Notes: generated from the letters alone by a model not told the origin. A DNA stretch of 8,618 nt from Candidatus Rokubacteria bacterium RIFCSPLOWO2_02_FULL_72_37 (GCA_001790315.1 MGCE01000012.1:206-8823), one strand, 5' to 3'; counted from the stretch's first letter, positions 1-7,543 are shown. Translations and numbers: made by a program.

Positions 1-384
1 CAGGCGGGCGAGCCGCTGAACGCGGCGACCGTGTACATCGCCCCGGACGGCCACCAGATGGGAGTCACGCGGGACGGCCGGATCAGCCTCGTGAACGACG
101 ACGCCGCGGACGGGTTCCGGCCCTCGGCGACGTACCTGTTCGAGTCGGTCGCGCGGGCGATGCCGCTCCTGTCGGTGGGCGTGCTCCTCACCGGCATGGG
201 GCGCGACGGCGCCGCGGGACTCCGGGCGCTGCGCGACGCGGGCGGGCTCACGATCGCCCAGGACCGGGAGACCAGCGTGATCTTCGGGATGCCGGCCGAG
301 GCCATCCGCCTCGGCGCGGCCGCTTACGTCCTGCCGCCCGAGGAGATCGCCGCGCTGATCGCCCAGCTCGCGAGGGCGAAGTAG
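1..384 (+). CDS. cheB: CheB-type protein-glutamate methylesterase, C-terminal part (5' end outside window)
   Basis: CheB removes methyl groups from (and deamidates) glutamate/glutamine residues on chemoreceptors, resetting receptor sensitivity in the cytoplasmic array. The frame is open from base 1, so 127 codons of the C-terminal catalytic domain are visible. Seen: the VYIAPDGHQM block (bases 31-60), which matches the family's xIAPxxxH segment; and LLTGMGRDGAAG, whose Asp (bases 205-207) is the expected third member of the Ser-His-Asp triad. It is followed by the usual end of the fold (TIAQDRETSVIFGMP, then a short amphipathic helix). The catalytic Ser and His lie upstream of the window, so whether an N-terminal receiver domain exists cannot be told. 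The GTG at 31 is only an internal codon, not the start. The stop TAG (382-384) touches the ATG of the next gene, indicating translational coupling. The family assignment is firm; whether the true target is a flagellar or an alternative chemosensory array is unknown. Confidence 0.93.
   Translation, partial: QAGEPLNAATVYIAPDGHQMGVTRDGRISLVNDDAADGFRPSATYLFESVARAMPLLSVGVLLTGMGRDGAAGLRALRDAGGLTIAQDRETSVIFGMPAEAIRLGAAAYVLPPEEIAALIAQLARAK
372..376 (+). promoter_or_regulatory. Weak Shine-Dalgarno inside the end of cheB
   Basis: GAGGG lies 8 bases before the ATG at 385, within the last codons of cheB. Together with the zero-base stop/start junction this supports 385 as the start of the hybrid kinase and coupled translation. 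Confidence 0.5.
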
Positions 385-2958
385 ATGCGACGAGTCCTCG
401 TGGTCGAGGACAGCCCCACCCAGGCCGAGCACCTGCGGAACCTGCTCGAGGCGGGGGGCTACGCCGTCGTGCTCGCCGCGACGGGGCGCGAGGCCCTGGC
501 GACGGCGCGCCGGGAGCCTCCGACCGTCGTCGTCAGCGACATCGTCATGCCGGAGATGGACGGATACGCTCTCTGCCGGCAGATCAAGGCCGACGGGGCG
601 CTCCAGGACACGCCGGTCCTCCTCGTCACGGCGCTCTCGGGCCCTCGCGACATCCTCAGGGCGCTCGAGTGCGGCGCCGACAGCGTCATGCGCAAGCCGT
701 ACGACGAGCAGTACCTCCTCTCGCGCGTCGCCTACCTCTGCGCGAACCGCGAGCTGCGCCGGCACGAGAAGACCCAGATGGGTCTCGAGATCGACGTCGC
801 CGGCGAGCGGCACTTCGTGAGCGCCGAGCGGCGCCAGATCCTGGACCTGCTCATCTCCACCTACGAGGAAGCCGTCCACCTGAACGAGGAGCTGTCGGCG
901 CGCCAGCGGGAGATCGAGCGCTCGGCCCAGACCCTGCACGCGCTGTACGGCGTCGCCGAGGGGCTCAACCGGGCGACCAGCGAGGGCGAGGTCGCCGCGA
1001 TCGCACTGGAGCGGGCGATGGAGCTGCCGGGCGTGCGGGCGGGATGGATCTCGCTCCTGCAGGACGACGGCACGTTCCGGCTGCTCGGGGCGCGCGGGCT
1101 GCCTCCGGCGCTCGCCGCGCCGGAGGCCATGCAGGGCGACTGCCGCTGCCGCCGCATGCTCGTCGCCGGCGACCTCGACCGCACGACGAACGTCCTCGAG
1201 TGCGAGAGGCTCCAGCGGGCGATGGGCGACACCGGCGGGCTCCGGCACCACGCGAGCGTGCCGCTCTGGATGGGCGATCGCACCCTGGGCGTGCTGAACC
1301 TCGCCGGGCCGGGCGCCGGGCTCTTCAGGGGCGAGGACCTCAAGATGCTCTACGGCGTCGGCAACCAGGTGGCGATCGCGCTCGAGCGGGCGCAGCTCCT
1401 CCAGCACCTCGAGCACGAGGTGCTGCGGCGGACCGCCGACCTCGCCGCCGAGGTCACCGGGCGGGAGCGGGCGGAGGAGACGCGGCGACGGCTGACGGCG
1501 ATCCTCGAGGCGACGACCGACTTCGTGTCCATGGGCCATGCCGACGGGCGCGTCGTGTACTACAACCAGGCCGCCCGCAGGATGCTGGGGATCGCCGAGC
1601 GGGAGGACATCTCGACGATCCGGATTGCCGACACCCACCCGGCGTGGGCGGCGCGGCTCGTGCTCGAGGAGGCGATTCCCACGGCGATCCGCGACGGGAT
1701 CTGGAGCGGCGAGACGGCGCTCCTCGGCCGCGACGGCCGCGAGATCCCCGTCCTCCAGGTGATCATCGCGCACAGGAGCGCGGAAGGGAAAATCGAGTTC
1801 CTCTCGACGATCGCGCGCGACATCACGGAGCGCAAGCGAGCCGAGGAGGCGCGCCGCCAGAGCGAGAAGCTCGCCGCGATGGGCGAGGTGCTGGCCGGCG
1901 TGGCGCACGAGCTGAACAACCCCCTCGCGGTGATCACGGGGCAGGCGGCACTGCTGGTGCCGGCCGCCGCGGGGGGGCCGCTGCAGTCGCGGGCCGAGAA
2001 GATCGCGCGCGCGGCGGAGCGCTGCTCGCGGATCGTCCGGAACTTCCTGGCCCTCGCGCGCCAGTACCCGCCCGAGCGCGAAGAGGTGCGGATCGACCGG
2101 ATCGTGCACGACACCGTGGAGCTGCTCGCCTACCAGCTCCGCCTCGACGACGTCGAGGTGACGATCGACCTGGCCGCCGACCTGCCGCCGCTGTGGGCCG
2201 ATCCGCACCAGCTCCAGCAGCTCGTCGTGAACCTCGCGACCAACGCGCACCAAGCGATGCGCGCGAGCCCGCCGCCGCGCCGCCTCGTCTTCACGGGGCG
2301 CGCGGACGCGGACCGCTCCCGCATCGTCTTCACGGTCGCCGACACCGGCGGCGGCGTTCCGCCCGAGGTCCGGGACCGGATCTTCGAGCCCTTCTTCACC
2401 ACCAAGCCTCCGGGCCAGGGCACGGGCCTCGGGCTCTCGCTGTGCCGCGGGATCGTCGAGAGCCACGGCGGCGGCATCGGGGTCGAGAGCCGTCCGGGCC
2501 ACGGCGCGACGTTCGTGGTCGAGCTTCCGGTGCAGGCCCTTCCGCCGGGCGCGCGCGCGGCCGCCCCCGCCGCCGATCGGCCCGCCGCGGGAAGGACGCT
2601 CCTCGTGGTGGACGACGACCCGGACGTCGCGGAGGTCATCGCCGAGGTGCTCGCGTCCGAGGGGCACCGGGTGGAGCGGGCCGCCAGCGGCGCGATCGCC
2701 CTCGACATGCTCGCGGCCCGCACCTACGACGCGATCCTGAGCGACGTCCGCATGCCGGAGCTGGACGGCCCGGCGTTCTACCGGGAGGTCGTGCGACGCC
2801 ACCCGGAGCTCGCCCGGCGCTTCGTCTTCCTCACGGGGGACACGCTGAGCGGCGACACCCGCGTCTTCCTCGAGCAGCACGAGGCGCCGAGCGTCACGAA
2901 GCCGTTCAGCCTGGAAGAGATCCGCGACGCCATCGCGCGAATCATGAGCGCCACGTAG
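385..2958 (+). CDS. Hybrid sensor histidine kinase, REC-GAF-PAS-HisKA-HATPase-REC
   Basis: An 857-residue soluble protein with no membrane segment. Domains in order: receiver 1 (about 3-122; acidic pair E8/D9, phospho-acceptor D52, T82, K104); a linker entering a coiled coil (about 137-185); GAF (about 186-337) with C253-x-C255, C273 and H288-H289; PAS (about 369-483, ending in the usual DITERKRAEE); HisKA with phospho-acceptor H508 in AHELNNPL; HATPase_c with N box N616/N620, DTGGG at 653-657, FEPFFTTK 667-674 and GQGTGLGL 677-684; an Ala/Pro-rich spacer (about 717-737); receiver 2 (D743-D745, D787, T817, K839). All catalytic residues are present, so it should autophosphorylate and pass phosphate to its own D787. 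Receiver 1 is probably an input, perhaps from a CheA, because it precedes the sensors and resembles that of the third kinase. The ATG abuts the cheB stop; two bases separate its stop from the next gene. The ligands of GAF and PAS are unknown. Confidence 0.95.
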   Translation: MRRVLVVEDSPTQAEHLRNLLEAGGYAVVLAATGREALATARREPPTVVVSDIVMPEMDGYALCRQIKADGALQDTPVLLVTALSGPRDILRALECGADSVMRKPYDEQYLLSRVAYLCANRELRRHEKTQMGLEIDVAGERHFVSAERRQILDLLISTYEEAVHLNEELSARQREIERSAQTLHALYGVAEGLNRATSEGEVAAIALERAMELPGVRAGWISLLQDDGTFRLLGARGLPPALAAPEAMQGDCRCRRMLVAGDLDRTTNVLECERLQRAMGDTGGLRHHASVPLWMGDRTLGVLNLAGPGAGLFRGEDLKMLYGVGNQVAIALERAQLLQHLEHEVLRRTADLAAEVTGRERAEETRRRLTAILEATTDFVSMGHADGRVVYYNQAARRMLGIAEREDISTIRIADTHPAWAARLVLEEAIPTAIRDGIWSGETALLGRDGREIPVLQVIIAHRSAEGKIEFLSTIARDITERKRAEEARRQSEKLAAMGEVLAGVAHELNNPLAVITGQAALLVPAAAGGPLQSRAEKIARAAERCSRIVRNFLALARQYPPEREEVRIDRIVHDTVELLAYQLRLDDVEVTIDLAADLPPLWADPHQLQQLVVNLATNAHQAMRASPPPRRLVFTGRADADRSRIVFTVADTGGGVPPEVRDRIFEPFFTTKPPGQGTGLGLSLCRGIVESHGGGIGVESRPGHGATFVVELPVQALPPGARAAAPAADRPAAGRTLLVVDDDPDVAEVIAEVLASEGHRVERAASGAIALDMLAARTYDAILSDVRMPELDGPAFYREVVRRHPELARRFVFLTGDTLSGDTRVFLEQHEAPSVTKPFSLEEIRDAIARIMSAT

Positions 2959-2960
2959 CG

Positions 2961-5735
2961 ATGGTCGACGTGCCGCGCGTGGCGCGCTTCCGCTGGACCA
3001 TCAAGCGCAAGCTCCTCGCGCTCGGCGCGGGCACGCTCATCCCGATTGCCCTCCTGCTCGCCTACTGGCTCCGCGCGGAAATCCGCCACGCGACGCGGGA
3101 CGCCGAGGCGCGCCTCGAGCTGGCGGGCGGGCAGGCGGCGGTGCAGGTCGACCTGCTCCTCGCGGACGTGCGGGGGCACGTCGAGTCGCTCGCCCGGCAT
3201 CCGGCCATCCGCAGCGGCCCCCGCGAGACGATCGAACAGGCCCTGGGCGAGGTCGTGGCAGGGCACATCGAGCTCGAGGGCCTGCTCGTCGTGGACGCCG
3301 AGGGGCACGGGCGCGCCAGCGTCGTGCGCGAGGCCGTCGGCGTGCCGGTGTCGGTGAGCGATCGCGCGTGGTTCCGGGAGGTTCGAGCGAGCCGCCGGCC
3401 GGTGGTCAGCGGCTTCCAGGTCGGCCGGGTGACCGGTCATCCCGTCGCGGTGCTGGCAGCGCCCCTGGGGCGACCCGGCGAGGCCTTCGAGGGCGCGGTC
3501 AGCGCCGGCCTGAGCCTGCAACGGCTCCACGCGCTGTTCGCGTCCCTTCCCCTCTCGGGCGGCATCGCGATCACCGTCGTGGACGCCGACGGCAGGATCC
3601 TGGCGCGCGCGCCCGCGGGCGGCCCGAACCGACTGGGCCAGCCGCTGCCGTCGTTCGCCGCCCTCGCCCGCAGCGATAGCACGGTCAGCGCGTTCGCGTG
3701 GTTCGACGGGACCGACCACCTCGCCAGCGTCGCGACGGTGCCCGGCACCGGCTGGCGGGTCGTCGCGTCCGCTCCGCGCGCGCTCGTGCAGGGCCGGATC
3801 GAACGCCAGATGCGCGAGGTCGGGCTGCCCCTGCTCCTCCTCCTCGGCGTCGCGGCGGCGGTCGGTCTGGTGATCGCCCGCAAGGTGTGGCGGCCGCTGG
3901 AGGCCCTCAGGGCGGCGGTGACGCGGTTCCCGCGCGAGGAACGCCTCGCCGTGGGCGTGGACTCGAGCGACGAGGTCGGCGACCTGGCGCGGGCGTTCGA
4001 CGAGATGACCGTCCAGGTCGGCACGGCGCAGTCCGCTCTCCAGCGTCGGGTCGGCGAGCTGGAGGCGCTGTCCGAGGCCGGGCAACTCCTCACGTCCACG
4101 CTCGAGCTGTCGCAGGTGCTGCAGCGGCTCGCCGAGCTGGCTCGGGCGCGCCTCGAGGCCGACGTGGCGAGGATCTGGCTGCGGCAAGGCGACTCGAACG
4201 AGTACCGCCTCCACGCTCAAGCCGGCGTTGCGGCGAATGCGGACGAGGTCCGGATCCACCTCGAACCGGGCGAGGGGCTCGTGGGCTCGATCATGGCTCG
4301 TCGAGAGCCGCTCCTCCTCGCCCACATGCAGGACGATCTGCGGCTCGTCAACCGCGAGTGGGCCAGGGCCGGAGACTTCCACGGCTTCCTGGGGGTCCCG
4401 ATCGTGCTGGAGGATACGCCGGTCGGCGTGCTCGCCTGCATGAGGCGAGGGCCGCGCGCGTTCTCCGACGACGAGGTGCGGCTGGCCCAGTTCCTCGCCC
4501 TCCCCGCGGCCATCGCCATCCTGAACGCGCGCCTCTACGACGAAACCCGCGAGCGGGCGCGCGAGAACGCCGAGCTGGTCACGAGCCTGCGCCGGGCGCT
4601 CGACGACCTCGCGCAGGCCCAGGAGCGGCTCGCCGAGACCGAGGCGCTCCGCGCGGTGGGACAGCTCGCGGCCGGCATGGCCCACCACCTGAACAACATC
4701 CTGGCCGTCGTGCGCGGCCGCGCCGCGCTCCTCCTCCAGCGCGTCGAGGAGCCGGCAACTCGCCGCGGGCTCGAGATCGTCGAGCGGGCGGCCGTGGAAG
4801 GGGCCGAGGTCGTCCGCCGGCTGCAGGAGTTCAGTCGCGCGCAGCGCGTGGCGGAGTCCGCTCGCGTCGACATGAACGCGCTCGTCGGCGAGGTGCTCGA
4901 GCTGACGCGGCCGCGCTGGCGGGACGACGCCGAGCGCCGGGGGATCGCCATCGAGGCGCGGCTGGACGCGGGAGAGATCCCGCACGTGGCCGCGAGCCAC
5001 GAAAGGCTCCGCGAAGCGCTGGTGAACGTGATCTTCAACGCGCTCGACGCGATGCCCTCCGGTGGGCGGATCGTCGTCCGCACATGGGCGTCGGACGGAC
5101 GCGTCCACTGCTCCGTGACCGACTCCGGTACGGGGATGCCGGACGACATCCGCCGGCGCGCGCTGGAGCCCTTCTTCACCACCAAGGGACCGAAGAGCCG
5201 CGGGCTCGGCTTGAGCGCCTGCCACGGGATCGTCCAGCGCCACGGCGGCGAGATCCGGATCGAGAGCCGACCCGATCACGGGACGACCGTCACGATCAGC
5301 CTGCCCGCGGCGACGGCGGCATCGGTGCCGGAGCCCGAGGGAGGGGACCGCGCGGCCCCTCCGGCGGTGCTCAACATCCTCGTCATCGACGACGAGGCCG
5401 AGGTGCGGGAGATCCTCGCCGAGAGTCTCGCCGCGCACGGCCACGCGGTCACGCAGGCGAGCAGCGGCGCCGAGGGGCTCGCCCTGTTCCGGGCGGGAGG
5501 GCACGACGTCGTGTTCACGGACCTCGGAATGCCGGGAATGAGCGGCGCGCAGGTGGCGGACGCGATCAAGGCCGAGAGCCGCGCCACGCCCGTGGTGCTC
5601 GTCACGGGATGGGACGAGGAAGAGACGCGCGCGGCTCGAGGGAGCGGCGCCTGGGATGCGGTCGTCGGCAAGCCGTTCGATCCCAACGCGCTGGCTGCGG
5701 TGATCGCGCGCGCGTGCGGGCGGCGGGACCGGTGA
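2961..5735 (+). CDS. Membrane hybrid histidine kinase, dCache-HAMP-GAF-HisKA-HATPase-REC
   Basis: 924 residues. A basic N-terminus leads into TM1 (about 17-36). A periplasmic sensor of about 245 residues follows, dCache-like by length and by the DRAWF (134-138) and GRVTGHPVAVLAAP (155-168) segments. Next come TM2 (about 287-306), HAMP (about 307-359), GAF (about 366-525), a coiled coil (about 530-565), HisKA around H575, HATPase_c (N689/N693; DSGTG 721-725; LEPFFTTK 735-742; SRGLGL 746-751) and a receiver (D810/D811, D854, T882, K904). It should sense an extracytoplasmic signal and phosphorylate its own D854. Oddities: the H box reads HHLNN (His replaces the usual acidic residue after the phospho-His), and the G2 box lacks the usual GT. 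The Asp expected in amino-acid-binding dCache domains (GVxGxDIxL) is Gly183, so a non-amino-acid ligand is more likely. The ATG at 2961 is 2 bases after the upstream stop without a clear Shine-Dalgarno; GTG at 2970 is an alternative start. The frame continues far upstream, but that part is out-of-frame shadow of the previous gene. Confidence 0.93.
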   Translation: MVDVPRVARFRWTIKRKLLALGAGTLIPIALLLAYWLRAEIRHATRDAEARLELAGGQAAVQVDLLLADVRGHVESLARHPAIRSGPRETIEQALGEVVAGHIELEGLLVVDAEGHGRASVVREAVGVPVSVSDRAWFREVRASRRPVVSGFQVGRVTGHPVAVLAAPLGRPGEAFEGAVSAGLSLQRLHALFASLPLSGGIAITVVDADGRILARAPAGGPNRLGQPLPSFAALARSDSTVSAFAWFDGTDHLASVATVPGTGWRVVASAPRALVQGRIERQMREVGLPLLLLLGVAAAVGLVIARKVWRPLEALRAAVTRFPREERLAVGVDSSDEVGDLARAFDEMTVQVGTAQSALQRRVGELEALSEAGQLLTSTLELSQVLQRLAELARARLEADVARIWLRQGDSNEYRLHAQAGVAANADEVRIHLEPGEGLVGSIMARREPLLLAHMQDDLRLVNREWARAGDFHGFLGVPIVLEDTPVGVLACMRRGPRAFSDDEVRLAQFLALPAAIAILNARLYDETRERARENAELVTSLRRALDDLAQAQERLAETEALRAVGQLAAGMAHHLNNILAVVRGRAALLLQRVEEPATRRGLEIVERAAVEGAEVVRRLQEFSRAQRVAESARVDMNALVGEVLELTRPRWRDDAERRGIAIEARLDAGEIPHVAASHERLREALVNVIFNALDAMPSGGRIVVRTWASDGRVHCSVTDSGTGMPDDIRRRALEPFFTTKGPKSRGLGLSACHGIVQRHGGEIRIESRPDHGTTVTISLPAATAASVPEPEGGDRAAPPAVLNILVIDDEAEVREILAESLAAHGHAVTQASSGAEGLALFRAGGHDVVFTDLGMPGMSGAQVADAIKAESRATPVVLVTGWDEEETRAARGSGAWDAVVGKPFDPNALAAVIARACGRRDR

Positions 5736-5746
5736 GGGCGGAAGCC

Positions 5747-5753
5747 GGAGGAG
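5747..5753 (+). promoter_or_regulatory. Strong Shine-Dalgarno GGAGGAG
   Basis: GGAGGAG lies 6 bases before the ATG at 5760, in the 24-base gap after the membrane kinase. It is the best ribosome-binding site in the window. It fixes the start of the third kinase and suggests that this kinase is translated independently, unlike the two coupled genes before it. Confidence 0.8.
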
Positions 5754-5759
5754 AGCACG

Positions 5760-7448
5760 ATGGAGCGAAAGATCCTGGTGGTAGAGGACAGCCCGACCCA
5801 GGCCCAGCACCTCCGCCTCTTGCTGGAGGCCGAAGGCTATCGTGTCGAGCGGGCGCCGAACGGCAGGGAAGGGCTCGAGCGGGCGCAGGTCGCGCCGCCG
5901 GACCTCATCATCTCCGACGTCACGATGCCCGTGATGGACGGCTGGGACTTCTGCCGGGCCGTGAAGTCCTCGCCCCGGCTCAAGCGGATCCCGTTCGTGC
6001 TGCTCACCGAGCGGGGCACCGCCGGCGACATCATCCGAGGGCTCGAGCACGGGGCGGACAACTTCATCACGAAGCCGTTCGAGGACGACTACCTGCGCGA
6101 GCGTCTCCGGCGGATCTTCGAGAACCTCGACCTGCGCGCGCAGGGCCAGCTCGACGTGGAGGTGACGCTCGCCGCCGGGGGGCGCCGCGTCGTCATCAAC
6201 GCGGACAAGCAGCAGATCTTCGAGCTGCTGTTCGCCACGCTCGAGGAGCTCTCCCGGACCAACGGCCAGCTGACGGAGTCCCGGCGCGCGGTCGAGGAGT
6301 ACGCGCGGAGCCTCGAGATGAAGGTGCAGGAGCGCACCCAGCAGCTCCTCCAGGCCGAGAAGATCGCGACGATGGGCGAGCTGCTGGCGGGCGTGGCCCA
6401 CGAGCTGAACAACCCGCTGTCGGTGCTCACGGGCCACGCCGCGTTGCTCCAGGGAGTCGCCGATCCGGCCGTCACCCGGCGCGCCGACAAGCTCGTGCGG
6501 GCGGCGGAGCGGTGCGCGCGGATCGTCCGGAACTTCCTCGCGCTCGCCCGGCAGCGCCCGCCCGCGCGCGAGGCGACGCGGCTCGACGCCGTCGTCGCCG
6601 AGGCCGTCGACCTGCTCGCGTATCCGCTGCGCAGCGGGGGCGTCGAGGTGGTCCAGGACCTCGCCGCCGACCTGCCCGTGCTCTGGGCCGACCCGGCGCA
6701 GCTCCACCAGGTGATCGTCAACCTCATGACGAACGCCCAGCAGGCGATGCGCGCGAGCGCCCCGCCCCGGCGAGTCACCCTGAGCGCGCGCTACGATCGG
6801 CCGCGCGCGGTGGTCAGGCTCATCGTGTCCGACACCGGGTCGGGCATTCCGCACGAGATCCGCACGCGCATCTTCGAGCCGTTCTTCACGACGAAGCCGG
6901 AGGGACAGGGCACGGGCCTCGGGCTCCCGCTCTGCAGGAGCATCATCGAGAGCCACGGCGGGACGATTTCGGCCGAGAGCGACGTCGGCCAGGGCGCGTC
7001 GTTCGTCATCGAGCTGCCCGTCGTCCCGGTGTCGGAGCCGCCGCCGGCCGACGAGCGCCTCGAGCCTACCGCGGGGCGCGGGCTGACGATCCTCGTGGTC
7101 GACGACGAGCCGGAGGTGGGCGAGGTGCTGGGGGACCTGCTCAGCTCCGAGGGCCACGCGGTGGAGACGGCGATGGATGGGCTGGATGCGCTCGAACGGA
7201 TCCAGCAGCGCGTCTTCGACCTGATCTTCACCGACATCAGGATGCCGCGCCTCGACGGCGCGGGACTCTATCGCGAGCTGGAGCGGCGCGACCCGGCCCT
7301 CGCCCGGCGCGTCGTCCTCGTCACGGGCGACGTGCTGAGCAGCGAGGTCGGAGAGCTGATCGGCCGGCTCGGCGTGCCGGCCCTGAGCAAGCCGCTGGAC
7401 TTCGCGGAGGTGCGGCGCATGATCGCCCGGATGGTGCGCCCGGCCTGA
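5760..7448 (+). CDS. Compact hybrid histidine kinase, REC-HisKA-HATPase-REC
   Basis: 562 residues, cytoplasmic, with no separate sensor domain. Order: receiver 1 (about 4-122; E9/D10, phospho-acceptor D53, T83, K105); a short hairpin-like linker and coiled coil (about 139-198); HisKA with H214 in AHELNNPL; HATPase_c with N321/N325, DTGSG 358-362, FEPFFTTK 372-379 and GQGTGLGL 382-389; spacer; receiver 2 (D448/D449, D492, T522, K544). Every catalytic residue expected for autophosphorylation and phosphotransfer is present. With no PAS, GAF or membrane part, the only visible input is receiver 1, so its kinase activity is probably controlled by phosphorylation at D53 from a partner kinase. The kinase core and both receivers closely resemble those of the 385-2958 kinase, pointing to a paralogous pair. 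The ATG at 5760 has a strong Shine-Dalgarno. The stop is 16 bases before tRNA-Glu. Confidence 0.95.
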   Translation: MERKILVVEDSPTQAQHLRLLLEAEGYRVERAPNGREGLERAQVAPPDLIISDVTMPVMDGWDFCRAVKSSPRLKRIPFVLLTERGTAGDIIRGLEHGADNFITKPFEDDYLRERLRRIFENLDLRAQGQLDVEVTLAAGGRRVVINADKQQIFELLFATLEELSRTNGQLTESRRAVEEYARSLEMKVQERTQQLLQAEKIATMGELLAGVAHELNNPLSVLTGHAALLQGVADPAVTRRADKLVRAAERCARIVRNFLALARQRPPAREATRLDAVVAEAVDLLAYPLRSGGVEVVQDLAADLPVLWADPAQLHQVIVNLMTNAQQAMRASAPPRRVTLSARYDRPRAVVRLIVSDTGSGIPHEIRTRIFEPFFTTKPEGQGTGLGLPLCRSIIESHGGTISAESDVGQGASFVIELPVVPVSEPPPADERLEPTAGRGLTILVVDDEPEVGEVLGDLLSSEGHAVETAMDGLDALERIQQRVFDLIFTDIRMPRLDGAGLYRELERRDPALARRVVLVTGDVLSSEVGELIGRLGVPALSKPLDFAEVRRMIARMVRPA

Positions 7449-7450
7449 GT

Positions 7451-7456
7451 TATACT
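7451..7456 (+). promoter_or_regulatory. Candidate -10 element for tRNA-Glu
   Basis: TATACT, in an AT-rich patch unusual for this window, ends 8 bases before the first base of the tRNA. This is the position expected for a sigma-70-type -10 box with transcription starting at or near the mature 5' end. No convincing -35 hexamer is seen 16-18 bases upstream, where the kinase coding sequence lies. Read-through from the kinase operon is an alternative source of the tRNA. Confidence 0.45.
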
Positions 7457-7464
7457 TCTTTCCC

Positions 7465-7543
7465 GACCCCGTCGTCTAGCCTGGCCCAGGACGCGACCCT
7501 TTCAAGGTCGAGATCGCGGGTTCGAATCCCGCCGGGGTCACCA
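7465..7543 (+). tRNA. tRNA-Glu (anticodon UUC), CCA encoded
   Basis: A full cloverleaf of 76 bases plus CCA. Acceptor stem GACCCCG (7465-7471) pairs perfectly with CGGGGTC (7533-7539), discriminator A at 7540, CCA 7541-7543. D stem GTC/GAC (7474-7476/7490-7492) with a 13-base loop. Anticodon stem CGACC/GGTCG (7494-7498/7506-7510) closes loop CTTTCAA, with anticodon TTC at 7501-7503. Five-base variable region. T stem GCGGG/CCCGC (7516-7520/7528-7532) with loop TTCGAAT. The U11-A24 pair typical of bacterial tRNA-Glu is kept. It reads Glu codons and, in bacteria that use the C5 pathway, also supplies tetrapyrrole synthesis. Two more CCA triplets follow directly (7544-7549). No terminator hairpin is evident before the convergent peptidase gene. 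Confidence 0.97.

Noticed and set aside
669..2960. Upstream extension of the membrane-kinase frame
   Set aside because: This part is out of frame with the clearly coding REC-GAF-PAS kinase and reads as Arg-rich noise. Recognisable protein (basic N-terminus, TM1) begins only at the ATG at 2961.
2778..7157. Very long minus-strand open frame (1459 codons) across the kinases
   Set aside because: It is low-complexity Arg/Ala/His/Asp-rich translation opposite three well-supported kinase genes, shows no domain signature, and is explained by GC-rich codon bias.
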